Position numbers and translations under genes: made by a program | The notes under the pieces: model-generated | Told to the model about the DNA's origin: nothing | Databases searched by the model: none | The model's input: only the letters and a program-made list of their open reading frames with translations | Shown here: positions 21,409 to 33,422 of the stretch, in pieces | How the letters are laid out: each line of letters starts with the position of its first letter | Position numbering within the stretch: the first letter of the stretch is position 1 | NCBI GenBank assembly: GCA_001557505.1 | Contig: LSAX01000003.1 | Coordinates: 1,054,001-1,118,000 of the forward strand | DNA length: 64,000 nt | Direction of reading: 5' to 3' | Origin: Reticulascus tulasneorum | Taxonomy: Eukaryota; Ascomycota; Sordariomycetes; Glomerellales; Reticulascaceae

Positions 21409-23750
21409 ATGTATGGTGATTCATCTAGCAGTTATGCAATTTACACTGGCACCTGGATCAACTGGTCCCAGGGCCCTGTTTTTGGATCTACCCTCACACT
21501 CAACCGTCGTGATGCGAATCTTTTGATTGCATTCGTTGCCTTCTTTGTTGCTGCTGGTAAGACCCTAAACTCCGCTACAGATTGGGAGCTATGGGTTTAG
21601 ACTAACGAGTCTAAGTTGGCACGCGTTTCTGGCGAATCGGCTGCTTAGTTATCCATTATACATATTCATCCACAGAGCAACAGGATGGTCTGCACCATCA
21701 GCGACAAGCGGTGCTCCGCAACACGGCCAATCCGGAATCCGGAATGGTGTATGTTCTAGAGCTTATCTGGGCTTGGAGACGGAACGCATCACGGTCATCC
21801 CTACGCCTCTTGCCACTACTGTTATACTCCCTCTTCTGCATCTCCGGCATCATTTTAGCCAGTGGATTCTCTTCTCGCATATCTACTGGCACAAACGAAG
21901 TTTTGCTATCTGGAGAGAACTGTTTCGCCTTCAACTCGAGTAAATTAATTTACTCTCCCACCTTAGATGTAACACTGAGGTTTTTATCGTACTTGTCAAA
22001 GCAATCTACAAACGCTGCCAATTACGCGCAAGAATGCTATTCAACAAACAACTCCCGATCACTAGGATGTGATACATTTGCACAACCGCAATTGCCTAGT
22101 ACGGTGCTGAATAATGCTAGCTGTCCTTTCACAGATGAATCCATTTGCCAGAGCCAGACCAGAAACTTAATTGTCGACACAGGCCTTCTTGACAGCCACA
22201 AACATTTCGGGATCAACGCTCCACCGAACGAGCGGTTCCAGTGGAGAAGAAAGCTCCACTGTGCGCCAATTGTCACGGAAGGGTACAAATCTACATTCGA
22301 AACATCCAACAAGAATTTCACAATATATCACTATGGGAATCTGACGGACCCAGAGAAAAAACCTAACGTGACATACACATATGGGTTTCCAAGTGATGTT
22401 ATTAGCGAAGTCAATGTCACGCGCCAGTTCACTGCATACGCTGATTACACTCTAGGGTAATTCTGTCTTTTCTCTGCACTTGACTTTGATTAGAAACAAT
22501 GCTAACCACATTTGTTACTACTAGAGTTAGGGAGGCCATATACGAAGAAGGAACTCTTCTGTCCGCCTTCTCTTCATTCATACCAATTCCAGCATTGGTT
22601 CGTCCAGATGCAGATACGCACATGATTTTCTTATCCGCCGGCAGCATTGGGTTTGCAGCTAAGACCACCGACCCTTGGTATAACGCTACTCTACCATTTG
22701 CTTCAGTCTCTTATCGCGATGGCATGGTATCACCCGATGACAATTATACTTCTGCATCTCCAGCTCCCGTATACAGACAGAATGAGGCTGCATCTCCGCT
22801 GGCCTGTACACTGCAGGACCAGTACTGTAACTCGGCTATGCCTGACCGATGTACGCCACTTAGATCGCCGAATGATGCTATAAATGAGGCTTCCAGTATG
22901 ATATTTCCGGACCCTGAAGTATCAGCTCGGCGAATTGGTTGGGTATCTCACGCTGCGTTCAGCAACATTCCTTGGTTTAGCAATATCGTTAGTGACCTTG
23001 GTTCCTTTTCCCTCAACTCTAGACAGAAAAAGCTTGGTAGTATATCAGGACAGTTGCCAGAAAACCAGTGGATGCTAGATGTAAAGTACTGGAACGACGT
23101 CTATTTAGCAGCGATGCAAAGCGGGATAGTCGGCGTGGTTACTGGCCAACAAGATCCGGATATTCAGCAGTACTGGGATGTCATTCCAGAAACCGAGGTG
23201 GAACGCGCGATCTGTCAGAATCAGGTAGGTCGCATGCCTCCATACAGATGATTGTGCCAGTTACGCTAAACACATTCCGCAGAAAATCGTCAGCACTCAG
23301 TATGTGTCATTTAGCGTATTTGGCATTGCCTTTATTTTCGCCGTCGGCTTACTCATTGTCTTGATATCCCTCGTACTGGACCCGGTTATGGCCCTACTTC
23401 GGAAACGGTATGGAACGAAGCAGTACCAGCAACTTGAATGGCGCACGGACGAGACATTGCAACTGCAGCGATTGGCCTATGAAGGAATCGGCGTCGGCAC
23501 CTGGTCAGGAGGTGCTGATCGAGTTCCCGTAACCCAACTTGGCGAAAAATTGGCTATTTTTGATGTATCAAATCCCGAACACCCGACTCTACAGACACTG
23601 CCAGATCAGAACAACAGAACACAGGAGAAGAATACGGCAAAGCAGAATACTTTGGAGATCCGCACCAGCGGGACTGAATCTATCAGGGAGGAGATTGGGA
23701 CCAGTGACGAAGTCACCCCGGAAGAGATTCGAGCCGGCACAACTAATTGA
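21409..23750 (+). CDS. Large fungal membrane protein, glycosylated ectodomain
   Basis: Four exons: 21409-21556, 21616-22456, 22525-23224 and 23283-23750, giving 718 aa with all phases consistent. Architecture: a short N-terminus with YTGTWINWSQGPVFGSTLTL, a first membrane helix (about 36-62), a second (about 102-122, LLPLLLYSLFCISGIILASGF), then a domain of about 480 residues rich in Asn-x-Ser/Thr sites and cysteines, a C-terminal membrane helix (about 573-597) and a charged cytosolic tail. This matches a fungal family of uncharacterised multi-helix membrane proteins that often sit near accessory genes. The middle domain is likely extracellular or luminal, given its cysteines and glycosylation sites. 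Function is unknown; no catalytic motif is seen. Confidence 0.82.
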
Positions 23751-25023
23751 AGATACTCAGGATCATCAATTGGCGATCTGAAGAGTTGGTAAGCTCAAAC
23801 AGCAGGATTACTGGTGTTGATATTGTCCAGAATTATGAGACCACAGGGCTAATACTACTAGCTCTTGGTAGTCACGCGACTATCTATCATTGGGTAATAA
23901 GTATGTCCCGGATTTTGAATGTAGAAAGCCGGAAGGATTATACGCGGATAGGTTACGGACTACATGGGAGAACGTTGTTCATATATTCAGTCATTACCGA
24001 GCAAACAATATAAGTCCAATTAGCAGGGCGGGCTCATGTATAGAGCCTCTACAGCTTTCCCGGTTTTCTCGATAACGCTGCATGCTGTGCCCAGATCAAA
24101 ATGCAGATGCCCGACCCGCTAGCGCCAGCCGCGCCGGTTGCTGCTGGGGCGGCGATCGCAGTACCCAGGGAGCCTGAGCCGGCATTGCAGGTCGACATGC
24201 AACCCCGTGCTGCAGCCTGAGCCGGCAGTAAAGCGGCTCATTAGGCAACTGCATCATTACCAGGATCTAGGGCCTCGAGCATCAAATTGTGTACATACAA
24301 TAACACTTCACCAAGGGCAAATATTGATGCATTCAGAAAGACTATTCTAAGATAATGTCCTTTTCAACGGGATCCGCGCCCATGAAAGCCGCAACATGAA
24401 TTCCCCCAACGGCAACTCGATGTGCCACAGTGCCTTGCCATGCGATAAGCAGCACATTGAACAATTCCCAAGGCGTCGTCCCATCGTACAGTCGCGTATC
24501 AAAGTGTACCAACTCGTCAATGCTCGGATCAAATCTTTCGTCGTCATCGCCATTGGACGGCTTCAGATTGCCAAGTCGCCCATCAAGTATGCATAACCCT
24601 ACATATATTAGCATACCCCCGTTCGAAGCGCCAACTAATTACTCTGCTAAGTTTGAACTCTTACATTTTAGCGTATTATAGCGCTTATAACGTATTGTGT
24701 ATTGTGAAACAGTTAACGTTTATCAAGTACTAGGGTAGCATAACATGCAGGTTAGCAGGTAGGAGGAAGGAGAGAAAATTTGAACATCTCCGCCCAACAC
24801 ACAAACATGCATTCGCTGAAACATACTGCCCACCTGAGCCATGATTCCGATCTCGGTCTTTCTCCTCGGCACTTTGGCCAAGAAGTAGCGCAGCTTGTCG
24901 CTCACGGCGAGAGGCTAGACTAACCGACATTGCAATAAGGTACTCCTACCTAGCCCTGTACGCAAGATGACTTTTATGATCTATTCTCAAGCACTTTTAT
25001 TCGCTTGGTGTATATATTCCAGT
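23751..25023. other. Interval with low-complexity repeat and a gene relic
   Basis: Contains a GC-rich Ala/Pro-coding stretch at about 24100-24220 with a repeated 13-mer GCCTGAGCCGGCA, and the HET-like relic at 24342-24600. AT-rich sequence around 24650-24720 resembles mutated (RIP-like) DNA by eye. No intact gene is seen. Confidence 0.4.
24342..24614 (-). pseudogene. C-terminal relic of a HET-like protein
   Basis: A minus-strand frame of about 80 codons ends at 24342. It contains ERFDPSIDELVHFDTRLYDG, WELFNVLLIAW and HRVAVGGIHVAAFMGADP, which resembles the C-terminal end seen in many fungal heterokaryon-incompatibility (HET) or related proteins. No HET domain or upstream part is found, and AT-rich DNA begins just upstream. 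I read it as the remaining tail of a destroyed gene. It could be a very short real gene. Confidence 0.35.
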
Positions 25024-27403
25024 CTAAAGCTTCGCAGAGGCAGTTGCCAATGAGTTGCTGCCCTCCCATCGAGAGGAAGAGCGGAGCCAGTCATTGCGGA
25101 ATTTACTAGTCAGGGTTGCAAATTGCCCTACTTCATAACTGTTCGGCTTGCTTTGCATGCTTAGCAGCTCTTCCTGTGGCTGACCGCTCCTCATCGCAAA
25201 GTAGTTGTCCGCGGTGTTGCCTAGGCAATCTACGAGATCTGGGTCCACAGTATCAACTCCCGCGTCCACCACATCCTGCAAAAGCTCTGAAGACGCCCAT
25301 ATTGCGACTAAGTGCAGCATAGTCCGCCCCATGCCGTCCTTTGCACTCGTATTTGCACCATAGCTAATGAGGATTCTAGAGAGTCGTGCATTGTTGCGAC
25401 AGATGGCGTACAAAAGAGGCGTACGTCCGTCCTCGTCGCAAGACTCTAAGATGGCTCCGGCTTGCAAGAGGCCTTCGACTGTGCACCGGAGACCCGCCTC
25501 GTCACCGCCCATCCGCATATTTGATAATAGATGCAGCGCTGTCATTCCCATCTCCGCACGGTCGCAAGGATCGGCACCTCTCGCGAGGAGGAAGTCGGCC
25601 ATTGCTGTCTTCGCACTGGAACATGCACCGAGTAGAGGGGTATACTGGAAGATATCTTTCACTGCCAGATCGCTGCGGGCTTCTAGTAGAGCGCGGGCGC
25701 AGTCCAGGTGTCCGTTGAAAGCGGCCTTAAGTAACGCAGTCTGGCCACCCCAAGCAGTTAGGTTTGTGTCAGCATTCCACGCCAAAAGGGTCTGGACCGC
25801 CTCGGGGTCGTTCATCTCCACAGCCCATAGCAGCGGTGTGAGGCCGCAGCAGTCACGGGCGTCGATGGACGACGGCTCTATCGCTAGGGCTTCACAAAGC
25901 GAAATGGGGGACGTGCGAAGGACGGCGTCATGAACCAGGGTTGAGTCGGCCACGACGCCAAAATGGTCCAGGATGCGCTCCAAGAGATAGAAGTATTCCT
26001 CGTTGCTCGATCTGGCTGCCGCCGTTTTTGTGACCCTCCAGTACGCCATCGACGTCGCGGAACTCTTTATTAGCGGCGCTTGAATGGGGAGGAAACATCG
26101 CAACTTACTGTCCGACAACATTCACATGGTTATAGTTCCGGGAAAGGCCGAATAAGAAGGCGACCATATCTGCAGTCGAACTCCAGTCGATTGCGCACTG
26201 TATTTACTGTTGAGATAAGTAATGACGCCGCTGGAGAGGGTGACGACTTACCTGAAGCATTGAGTCCCCAGCTTCAGCCACGTCAGACGGGAGAACTTCT
26301 CGGCTTGAGAGCAGGTATTGAATCCTCGGAATATTGCTGCGTCTTATTGCCGACCAAACGTCATGCGAGTCCGGCAGAATCCTAGGAGAGTGCAGACGAA
26401 TGGAGACTCCAGGGCCATTCAGCCCTCCGGATGCCACAGAGAGATACACGTGCCGGCGGACTACCCATCCAGGTAGTAGAAAGCCCAGCTGCACGGTGGC
26501 TTGAGAGCTACCACTGCACGTTGGCATGTTGCAGGACCGCAAACCCCAGACTGGGCAGCAGTTGTACGCGAAGAGAATATTGCCAATAATCCGCGAGACG
26601 ATTTCCGAGCTTCCCATCCTGGTGACATGGTGACAACAGCACTTGCAAGTCCTGGGACACTGTGGCCTAGCCAGGCCCTGGATGTACATGTCTGACGCGC
26701 CATATCTCGTCTGGCGGCTACTGAATACCTCGGCACTTGGGGATGATGTCTTGCTTGCCATCTCCTTTACGCTATGCCCTAAACTTCGGGACCAATTTTC
26801 GGTGACGCTCTGCACATCTAGGAGAATAGAAAACTGTGTCGACCTGCAGATGTTCAGCACCGACGCAAGAACAGGTTAAACGGGGAATAGTACTGCTGTG
26901 CCTGCTGCACCACGCATAGTATCTGGACAATATCAAGCCTCCTCTGCCGAATTCTGCAGCGAAGTTTGCTAATTTTCCCTTTCACCAAGAGCCATTTAAT
27001 GGTAGGTATTCGAGGCTCCGTCTTCGGACTCGTCCGACTCGGTTGCTTCATAAACTGGTCCAATATGTTCTGCAGATCCTTTACATCTATCTCAAGATCC
27101 GAAATTACGGGACACAAGACACTGAGATCTAGCGACAATATGAGAGGTGGCTGTCCCACACAGTGACGCAGGCTGGGTTGGAGGAGCTCCAGGAGGCCAC
27201 GAACGGTTGTGATCTAGGCAAGGCACGTACTTGTTAGCTATATAAAGTCTGGTTAGTTAGAATCGGCAACCGACCTCGTTTTGAAGATCTAAAAACTCGA
27301 CGGGAGCTTTGCGGAGGTCCATGATTGACCGAATTCCGTGTGACGCCACCACAAGGGCATGGCATATGCCAAGGACGCCGGCGCAAATGGATAGGGGGTC
27401 CAT
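25024..27403 (-). CDS. Ankyrin-repeat protein with STAND-type N-terminus
   Basis: Five exons on the minus strand: 27275-27403, 26894-27213, 26252-26843, 26109-26197 and 25024-26062, giving 722 aa with consistent phases. The N-terminus (MDPLSICAGVLGICHALVVA, then LDLQNEITTVRGLLELLQP) is the helical fungal STAND N-terminal domain (PigL_N / Helo-like type) found in NLR-like receptors. A central Cys/Trp-rich part (CPRTCKCCCH, LLPGW) leads to at least five ankyrin repeats (about 430-640; GLTPLLWAVEMNDPEAVQTLL, GQTALLKAAFNGHLDCARALL, GMTALHLLS, GRTPLLYAICRNNARLSRIL, GRTMLHLVA). No NACHT or NB-ARC nucleotide-binding motif is seen, so this is a receptor-like protein lacking the usual switch domain. 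The first intron has a weak GTCGGT donor. Role inferred: innate-type sensing or scaffold; partner unknown. Confidence 0.78.
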
Positions 27404-28567
27404 GGTTTATACTGGAGGTTGACGTGGCTTGCACCTAGGCGTGATACGAAAGTTATGCCGACGTTGAGTTTAGAGTCAAGTATGCTAGAGTGAGTTCAAA
27501 GCCGGAAGCCTTGCGAGTCATAAGATACCGCCCGTTCGCTGAACAATGGCTACAGCTACTAAGAAGATCCCATCGCGTATGACTTATCCTCTTGGGTATA
27601 GAGTCATATCTATACTTTTACTAACGCCTAGCGCCAACAAATTGAGCCTAGTAAATGGGAGTGATCCTTATCGAAACCGGTAATATCAGCAGATGAACGG
27701 TTGCATAGGCTAAATAAATCTTAATTGGCTCTAATTACGATGATCACATACGTGCCTAGGGCTACCCGGTAGCACGACGTGTATTTATTTGCTCCGCCTC
27801 AGGACTGCGCATAGTGTCTATAGTGTCGATATCTATGTGCTGCGGCAGTCTTTAAAATGTTCTGTTTTGACCGAATGAGAAGAAGAGGTATGCTTTGTGC
27901 TATACATAACTGCTGATAGCCTGCTCCTTGTTGGAAGCCTGCGTGTATGCGGCCTTATTGATTAAAAGAGTTCAGTATTGATGAGTAATCATTAGGTCTA
28001 TTATACAGCTTAAATAGGTCAACTCAACCTGCGCTTTAACGCTTGGGTTGTCAAAAAATGACCTCGAGCATACCTCCTTTATATTAGGTGGTTCGTCATG
28101 CAAACAGCACCGCATAGACAGGAGGTGTAAGATGAGCAATTGGCTTCTTGCCATCACAACTTCTATACTACCTGTGCATTGGATATGGACTAATACTTGG
28201 GGTCAAACATGATACTATATAATTCAAGAACATCAGAGTCGTAAGTAGACAATCTGCGTATACTGCTACAGTAAGGTATATAAGGGTGGATAATGATGAG
28301 GTATAAATGTTAAGCAGTCTCCTTCGCTCTGGTTGAAATGCTCAAGAAGGCTGGGCCAATTCCCTGGGTAAGGTTGGGTCTAGTTACTGGGGTCTGGGGG
28401 TTGGCGAAGGCAAACATTACGAAAAGAAAACAACGAGTGTGGTGTCATGGCTGACAAGTGAGCTACATGAATGCACCTGTCACTAGATAAATCTTGGACG
28501 CCGTATGGCTAGAGGTGCGCTCGTAACCATATCAAGGTCAAAGCTTTTCGTCACAAAAGGCAGGGTT
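27404..28567. other. AT-rich intergenic interval
   Basis: About 1.16 kb, AT-rich, with no recognisable gene on either strand. It lies between the ankyrin gene start and the 3' end of the first Zn2Cys6 regulator. Confidence 0.5.
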
Positions 28568-31006
28568 TTATGTAGCCTCGCTGAGTAGCCAGCTCATTGG
28601 CTCCTCGCTACCAAAATTGAACTGGTCTTCAGGCATCTGGCGTAAAACTGTGAGTGAGGAGAAAGTTCAATCTCGAAGTTCTGGCTTACCATAAAGTCCC
28701 AGTTATCCATTAGCTCTGGTGGCATGTTCAAAGACAGTTGGTCAACTGGGTCTGTCGTTCCCTCCGTCTGGCCATGGGTTGCCTTCATCTCAAGTATTGG
28801 CAAACATCTTTCCCCTGCCTCTTCAACAGCCTTGACTAGCAGTCTGGGCAACTCGTCTTTTTCAACGCCGCGAATTAGCCCATCGATGTGCGCAGCAATT
28901 AAAGACAGGAGCAAACAGCCCTTGATGTTGGTTTCTCCTGCCTCTACACACTGAAAGCACCAGAGTTTCGCATCATACAAGGCGGAAGTCATGTCTGATC
29001 GTAAAGGTATAGGAGCAATACCTTCATCCTCCTGCAGTTGAGTCTTAAGCTCCGCTGCTATGACTAAGCTTGCCTGTAGCGCGACAGTACGAAACCATCC
29101 AGATCCACAGGTTATAAGTCGCATCAGGTCTTCCTGATCTGATGAAAGCGTATCGCCGCGGGACTGGGCAGTCACGAAGGAAGATGACTGGTACGCTGCA
29201 TACCAGATTTTGAGCGACGTATCAATCACCACTTTCCTTGAAAATGCGTAGGCTGTTTTGTGAAGTCCCTGGATAAAAAATGGCATGTGCAGAGCCAAAA
29301 CGTAACGACGCATGAGAAAATCAACATAATGGATTTCAAACTGAGATTGTGAGCGTCCAGTGCCCTGGTTGTGTCCTCGAAGTGTTTGGCATATGGCTTT
29401 GTATGATGCTCTTAGCTCCGTATCAAGCCGAAGCGCTTCCTCGTACGTGCCGACGGAACTGAGGTCGTTCAAGAATCTGGTAACTGCAAGGCGTACTGGA
29501 AAGGTTCTGCGGAGAGCTATCGCAGTGGATGCTTTAGTGAATTCGTTATCTGCTTTTGGCACAGGATCTTCAGCACCGAGCTGCTCGTCATCGAAGTTGC
29601 CGGGAGGCTCCGTATCAAAATCACCTAGACAGATAAGTGGAGGGCTTCCCAAATTAACGCTCGATTGCAGCGATATCTCCAGGATTGCATTCCATAACCT
29701 TCGGCGCATCTCCGCAACGAAAACTGTTCTCTTTGGCAGATACACGGGGTCTCTATGGAGCCCCATATATACTGCTGTTCTGAGCAATGCGCCAACAGTT
29801 ATCCAGATCAACCCTGAACCTACACCTACTGTTTCTCGAGCGATTAAAAGGAGAAGATCGGTTTGCAGAGATTGTATGGTTAGCCTGGATTTAAATTCTG
29901 GCTCAGAGACCCAAGTCTGGGCCTCATAGACCCATTGAATCGCCGAGGCACGAAGGGAGAATCGCTCGTCATACGTGGTAGCTCCTATGGCCAGTACCAG
30001 CTTTAATTGAACCACGAACGCTTTCACCGGCTCGGCATGCGGCACCCAAAGTGCCTCGTAGTCCTTCTTAAAGCTGGGAATGTGCAGGATCCGACAACAG
30101 GCCTCGATCGTCCGGAGGTAACAGTCAATTAACTTGTCAGCGACCTCTTTTGTTGGTAACGCGGACGTTGGAGGCGACGGCCACGAAGGTTCTCGACGCG
30201 ATTTGATGACCCGTGCTAAAGATTTGCATCTTTGTACGCCGGAGAACGCCTTAGATGACTCTTCTTGTATCTGCGGCTCGAGCATCTCAAACATGTCTCT
30301 GAACTATGGCTGTTAGACGGCTTGTGCACTAACGCCTGGCGACGAGTAGAGAACCTACCAGTACAATTCCGCTCCCCCAATGACTTTGGCCGAGTAGGCG
30401 GGCTTTATGCATGATGCTGCGACTAAGAAACTCAGAACGGCCAAACATGCGACTGTCATGGTCGTTGTAGATAGCACCTTTATCTGCATGTGTCGTTGTC
30501 TCTACATCCGATTTCGGACTTGGAACGGGCGGCCGGATAGAGCTCTGACTTGCTTTTCTAAGTTGCTCTTCCAGCTGTTCAATTCTTCGTTTCATGGAGT
30601 CAATATCCGCAGCAGACGACTGGCAGTCAGAAGTCGATGCATTTGTCGAGCTAGACGCCACTGGTGTTGAAAGATGACTTGAGACTGTCGAACCTCTGCT
30701 TTTGGTGGAGGTTTTGTTAGTGGACAATGAGAAATGAAATATTCGGGATTCCTGGTCCTGGTCAAGTTCAGTCGTTCGTCCGAGGTCAGGATGCTTCCGT
30801 GGAGCTGGAGAGATGTCATTCTCATAGACGCAGGTCGCGTTTCGTGACCTCACACAGTTGCTGCAGGGGAAATCTCGATTGCACCGGATCTTACGCCTCC
30901 TACATAGAGAACATGAACTGCATTTCCAGATGTCAGCGCGACACTCACACATCGGGCTCCCAACCTACACTGTCGGTCGTCTGCGGCGACGTTCGGGCTC
31001 GGACAT
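28568..31006 (-). CDS. Zn2Cys6 transcription factor (first of a paralogous pair)
   Basis: Four exons on the minus strand: 30969-31006, 30359-30917, 28690-30303 and 28568-28636, giving 759 aa with every phase fitting. The start MSEPERRRRRPTV is spliced directly onto the zinc cluster CSLCRRRKIRCNRDFPCSNC, whose six cysteines bind two zincs and contact CGG/CCG half-sites. A coiled-coil linker (SMKRRIEQLEEQLRK, about 135-150) gives dimerisation. The long middle homology region includes GLHRDPVYLPK and RRRLWNAILEISLQSS. The last exon ends in an acidic/aromatic tail (MPEDQFNFGSEEPMSWLL) that may act as an activation domain. It is divergent from the MFS gene across a 507-bp shared promoter and clearly related to the regulator at 33.4-35.8 kb, so local control of the transporter is likely. 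Confidence 0.88.
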
Positions 31007-31513
31007 TATTAATGGCTGTGCAGGACGATCGCATTGAGCCAAACAAATGATAACAGCAGGTATATAGATGAGCTTCGGACGACTTGGTAAATCCGTCGGG
31101 GGATTATTTGTTTGCCTTAGGTGACAAAGAAGGAAAGTCATTCCATTTCGTTGTTTCCTCGAGGTCGGCATCTGCGCTTTTGGTCCATACCGCCCGCCAT
31201 TTCCCGAATCCGACTGCCGATTGCCGAGTCCGGTTCTGGAGCAGTATGAGGGACGAATTATCTCCGAGAGACTTCCAACTCCCATTGCTGATTGCACAGA
31301 AAATGATTCCAAACCCAGGTTTTAATTTTAGAAGTGGGTTTCTTTACAAGATAACATACATTCTCTTTATAAAGTCAGCTCCCTTTACTCTCTCCTACAT
31401 AATGTCTTCCGTCAAAAGATCTTTAACAGAGCAGCACCAAATATCTGCATTCGAGAATTCTCCCTATCGTTTCTAAAACAATCCAGGACGTCCCTCGATA
31501 TAAGCATTACAAT
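31007..31513. promoter_or_regulatory. Shared divergent promoter of regulator and MFS transporter
   Basis: 507 bp between two start codons in opposite directions. It contains an array of CCG triplets at 31204-31233, listed separately, and a CGG/CCG pair around 31078-31100. These fit binding by Zn2Cys6 proteins such as the adjacent regulators. Confidence 0.55.
31204..31233 (+). promoter_or_regulatory. CCG-triplet array, candidate Zn2Cys6 operator
   Basis: Five CCG triplets in 29 bases (starting at 31204, 31210, 31217, 31224 and 31230) with 6-7 bp spacing, most followed by A, forming CCGA-N-T type direct repeats. It ends in CCGG. The regular spacing is what a Zn2Cys6 dimer or several dimers could use. 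It is about 230 bp from the regulator's ATG at 31006 and 310 bp from the transporter's ATG. Confidence 0.4.
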
Positions 31514-32876
31514 ATGACTACTACAGGAGCTCAGTATGAGTTATCTCGTGAAGGAGAAGAGCACCAAGCGATCACCGTTAATAAATCCGAAGGGGAGAAA
31601 GCAAATCTCGGCCCCGATTTTGGAGAAGCACCAGATGGAGGTCTTCAGGCGTGGCTTGTTGCAGCTGGAGGGGCCTGCATCTTCTTCTCGTGTCTGGGTT
31701 TCTCCAACGCCTTTGGTGTTTTCCAAGAATACTATATGACACACCAGCTCAGCAAAGAATCGCCAGACAAAATCGCGTGGATTGGATCACTGTCGGCATT
31801 CATTCAGTTCGCGGCAGGAGCCATCGGAGGACCATTGTTTGATCGATTTGGTGCATGGGTAAGCCCAGGCGTTGCTGTCTTCGACACTTTATCCAGGGTT
31901 GCTGACAAAACAACAGGTTATCCGACCAGCTGCCGTTATCTATATATTTGCCGTGATGATCATGAGCTTGTGCGATGAATACTGGCAACTCATGCTTGTC
32001 CAAGGTATCTTAATGGGCATAGCCATGGGCTTTATACAGTTCCCAGCGGCTGCAGCGGTATCACAATATTTCGACAAAAATAGAGCTGCTGCGTTGGGCC
32101 TGGTCGTATCTGGATCGTCGATCGGGGGCATTGTTATCCCTATTGCATTATCGAAGATGCTAAACAGCTCGTCACTTGGTTTTGGATGGTCCGTGCGAGT
32201 CATCGGATTCGTTATGATGCCCCTGATGGCGTTCTCATGCGTGACTGTCAAGTCACGCGTACCGGCAAAGACAACTGCATTCTTCATCGGAGCAGCCTTC
32301 AAAGATGCGAAATTCCTGCTCTTGATAGCTTCGATATTCTTCATGTTCCTCGGCATGTTCACGCCTCTATTCTTCATCCCAACTTATGCGGTCACAAGAG
32401 GCATGCATGCAGCACTTGCGTCATATTTGCTAGCCATCCTCAACGCAGCATCTACCTTTGGCCGGATTATTCCAGGCGTGCTGGCCGATAAGTTTGGACG
32501 TCTTAACATACTCGCACTTGGTGGCATATCCACCGGTATCGTGATCTTTTGCCTGAACAAAGCAGAAACGACAGCAGCGCTGGTGATATATTCTGTTGCC
32601 TTTGGGTTTTCTTCAGGGACCATTATATCTGGAGCTGCCGCAGCCTTTTCCCTATGTTCTGAAGACCCTCGAGAGATTGGGAGTTACTTGGGAATCGGAC
32701 TGGCTATAAGCTCCTTTGCAGCATTGATTGGCCCACCGGTGAACGGAGCGCTTATCGATCGATATGGAGGATTCTTACAGGCATCCATATTCAGCGGTGT
32801 CATGTGCTTGGTTGGCGGCTTTATAGCTCTTGTGAGCAAGGTTGCAACCCCTCAAGGCTTTCTCGGAAGGATATGA
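31514..32876 (+). CDS. MFS transporter, monocarboxylate (MCT/MCH) type
   Basis: Exons 31514-31858 and 31917-32876, giving 434 aa with a 58-nt intron. It has the twelve-helix layout of the monocarboxylate-porter branch of the major facilitator superfamily: an acidic N-terminal tail, then APDGGLQAWLVAAGGACIFF (the conserved PDGGxGW-type opening of MCTs), GFSNAFGVFQEYY, the loop FDRFGAW, RAAALGLVVSGSSIGG and, in the second half, FGRIIPGVLADKFGR and GPPVNGALIDRYGG. Such plasma-membrane proteins move monocarboxylates, small aromatic acids or secreted metabolites, usually with protons. It lies between two paralogous Zn2Cys6 regulators and near a FAD monooxygenase, suggesting uptake or export of that pathway's substrate. 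Confidence 0.88.
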
Positions 32877-33422
32877 AACATATTTCGACACACCGAGCAA
32901 GGATGCCATGGTGGAGGGCCTCTTTTCTTGCGGCAGATAAACTACACGAGATCAACAGATGCCCTCTGTCGAGAGGATTTTCTTCCTCTGCTTCAAATGT
33001 TCTTAAAATACGCAAGTCGTGGGTTCGGCTCTGAGGCCACATTAACTGCTCGGCTGTGTTTGGCTAGGTTCGAGTGATGAGAGCCATGACAACTTCCTGT
33101 TCATCCTGCTCAGGACTGCACAGCGAGCCACTCTGATAGCTATTGCCTTCTAATCCGTGCAAAGTGATAATGAGGATGGGGAAATATTCGGGGTAGGATG
33201 GGTTTGAGAGAGCGCGATGAGACGTTTGAATTCCTTCAACCGGCATTTCGGCTATCCGTATCGCATCCAGGATGGGGGGCTGATTGTTGATTTCTGTTCA
33301 GGCCTGTTATTGTTGCTACTTATCGAAAGCAGTGTCGATAGCACACCCTTCTATCTTCTATCTCAATTCTGCTCTCCCTGTACCGAATGAATGCTCGAAA
33401 TTTAAATGTGCTCAGCCAGCAT
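32877..33422. other. Intergenic, convergent 3' ends
   Basis: About 545 bp between the MFS stop and the end of the second regulator (convergent). No gene is recognised. It should contain both terminators. Confidence 0.5.

Noticed and set aside
24084..24260. GC-rich Ala/Pro-coding stretch with a repeated GCCTGAGCCGGCA
   Set aside because: The frame is under 40 codons and low-complexity; no gene could be supported.
25367..25933. 188-codon plus-strand frame
   Set aside because: Antisense shadow of the ankyrin-repeat exon; composition (Ser/Arg/Ala-rich) follows from the sense codons.
33000..33045. tRNA-like T-arm sequence (GGGTTCGGCTCTG)
   Set aside because: No pairing acceptor, D or anticodon arms could be found around it.
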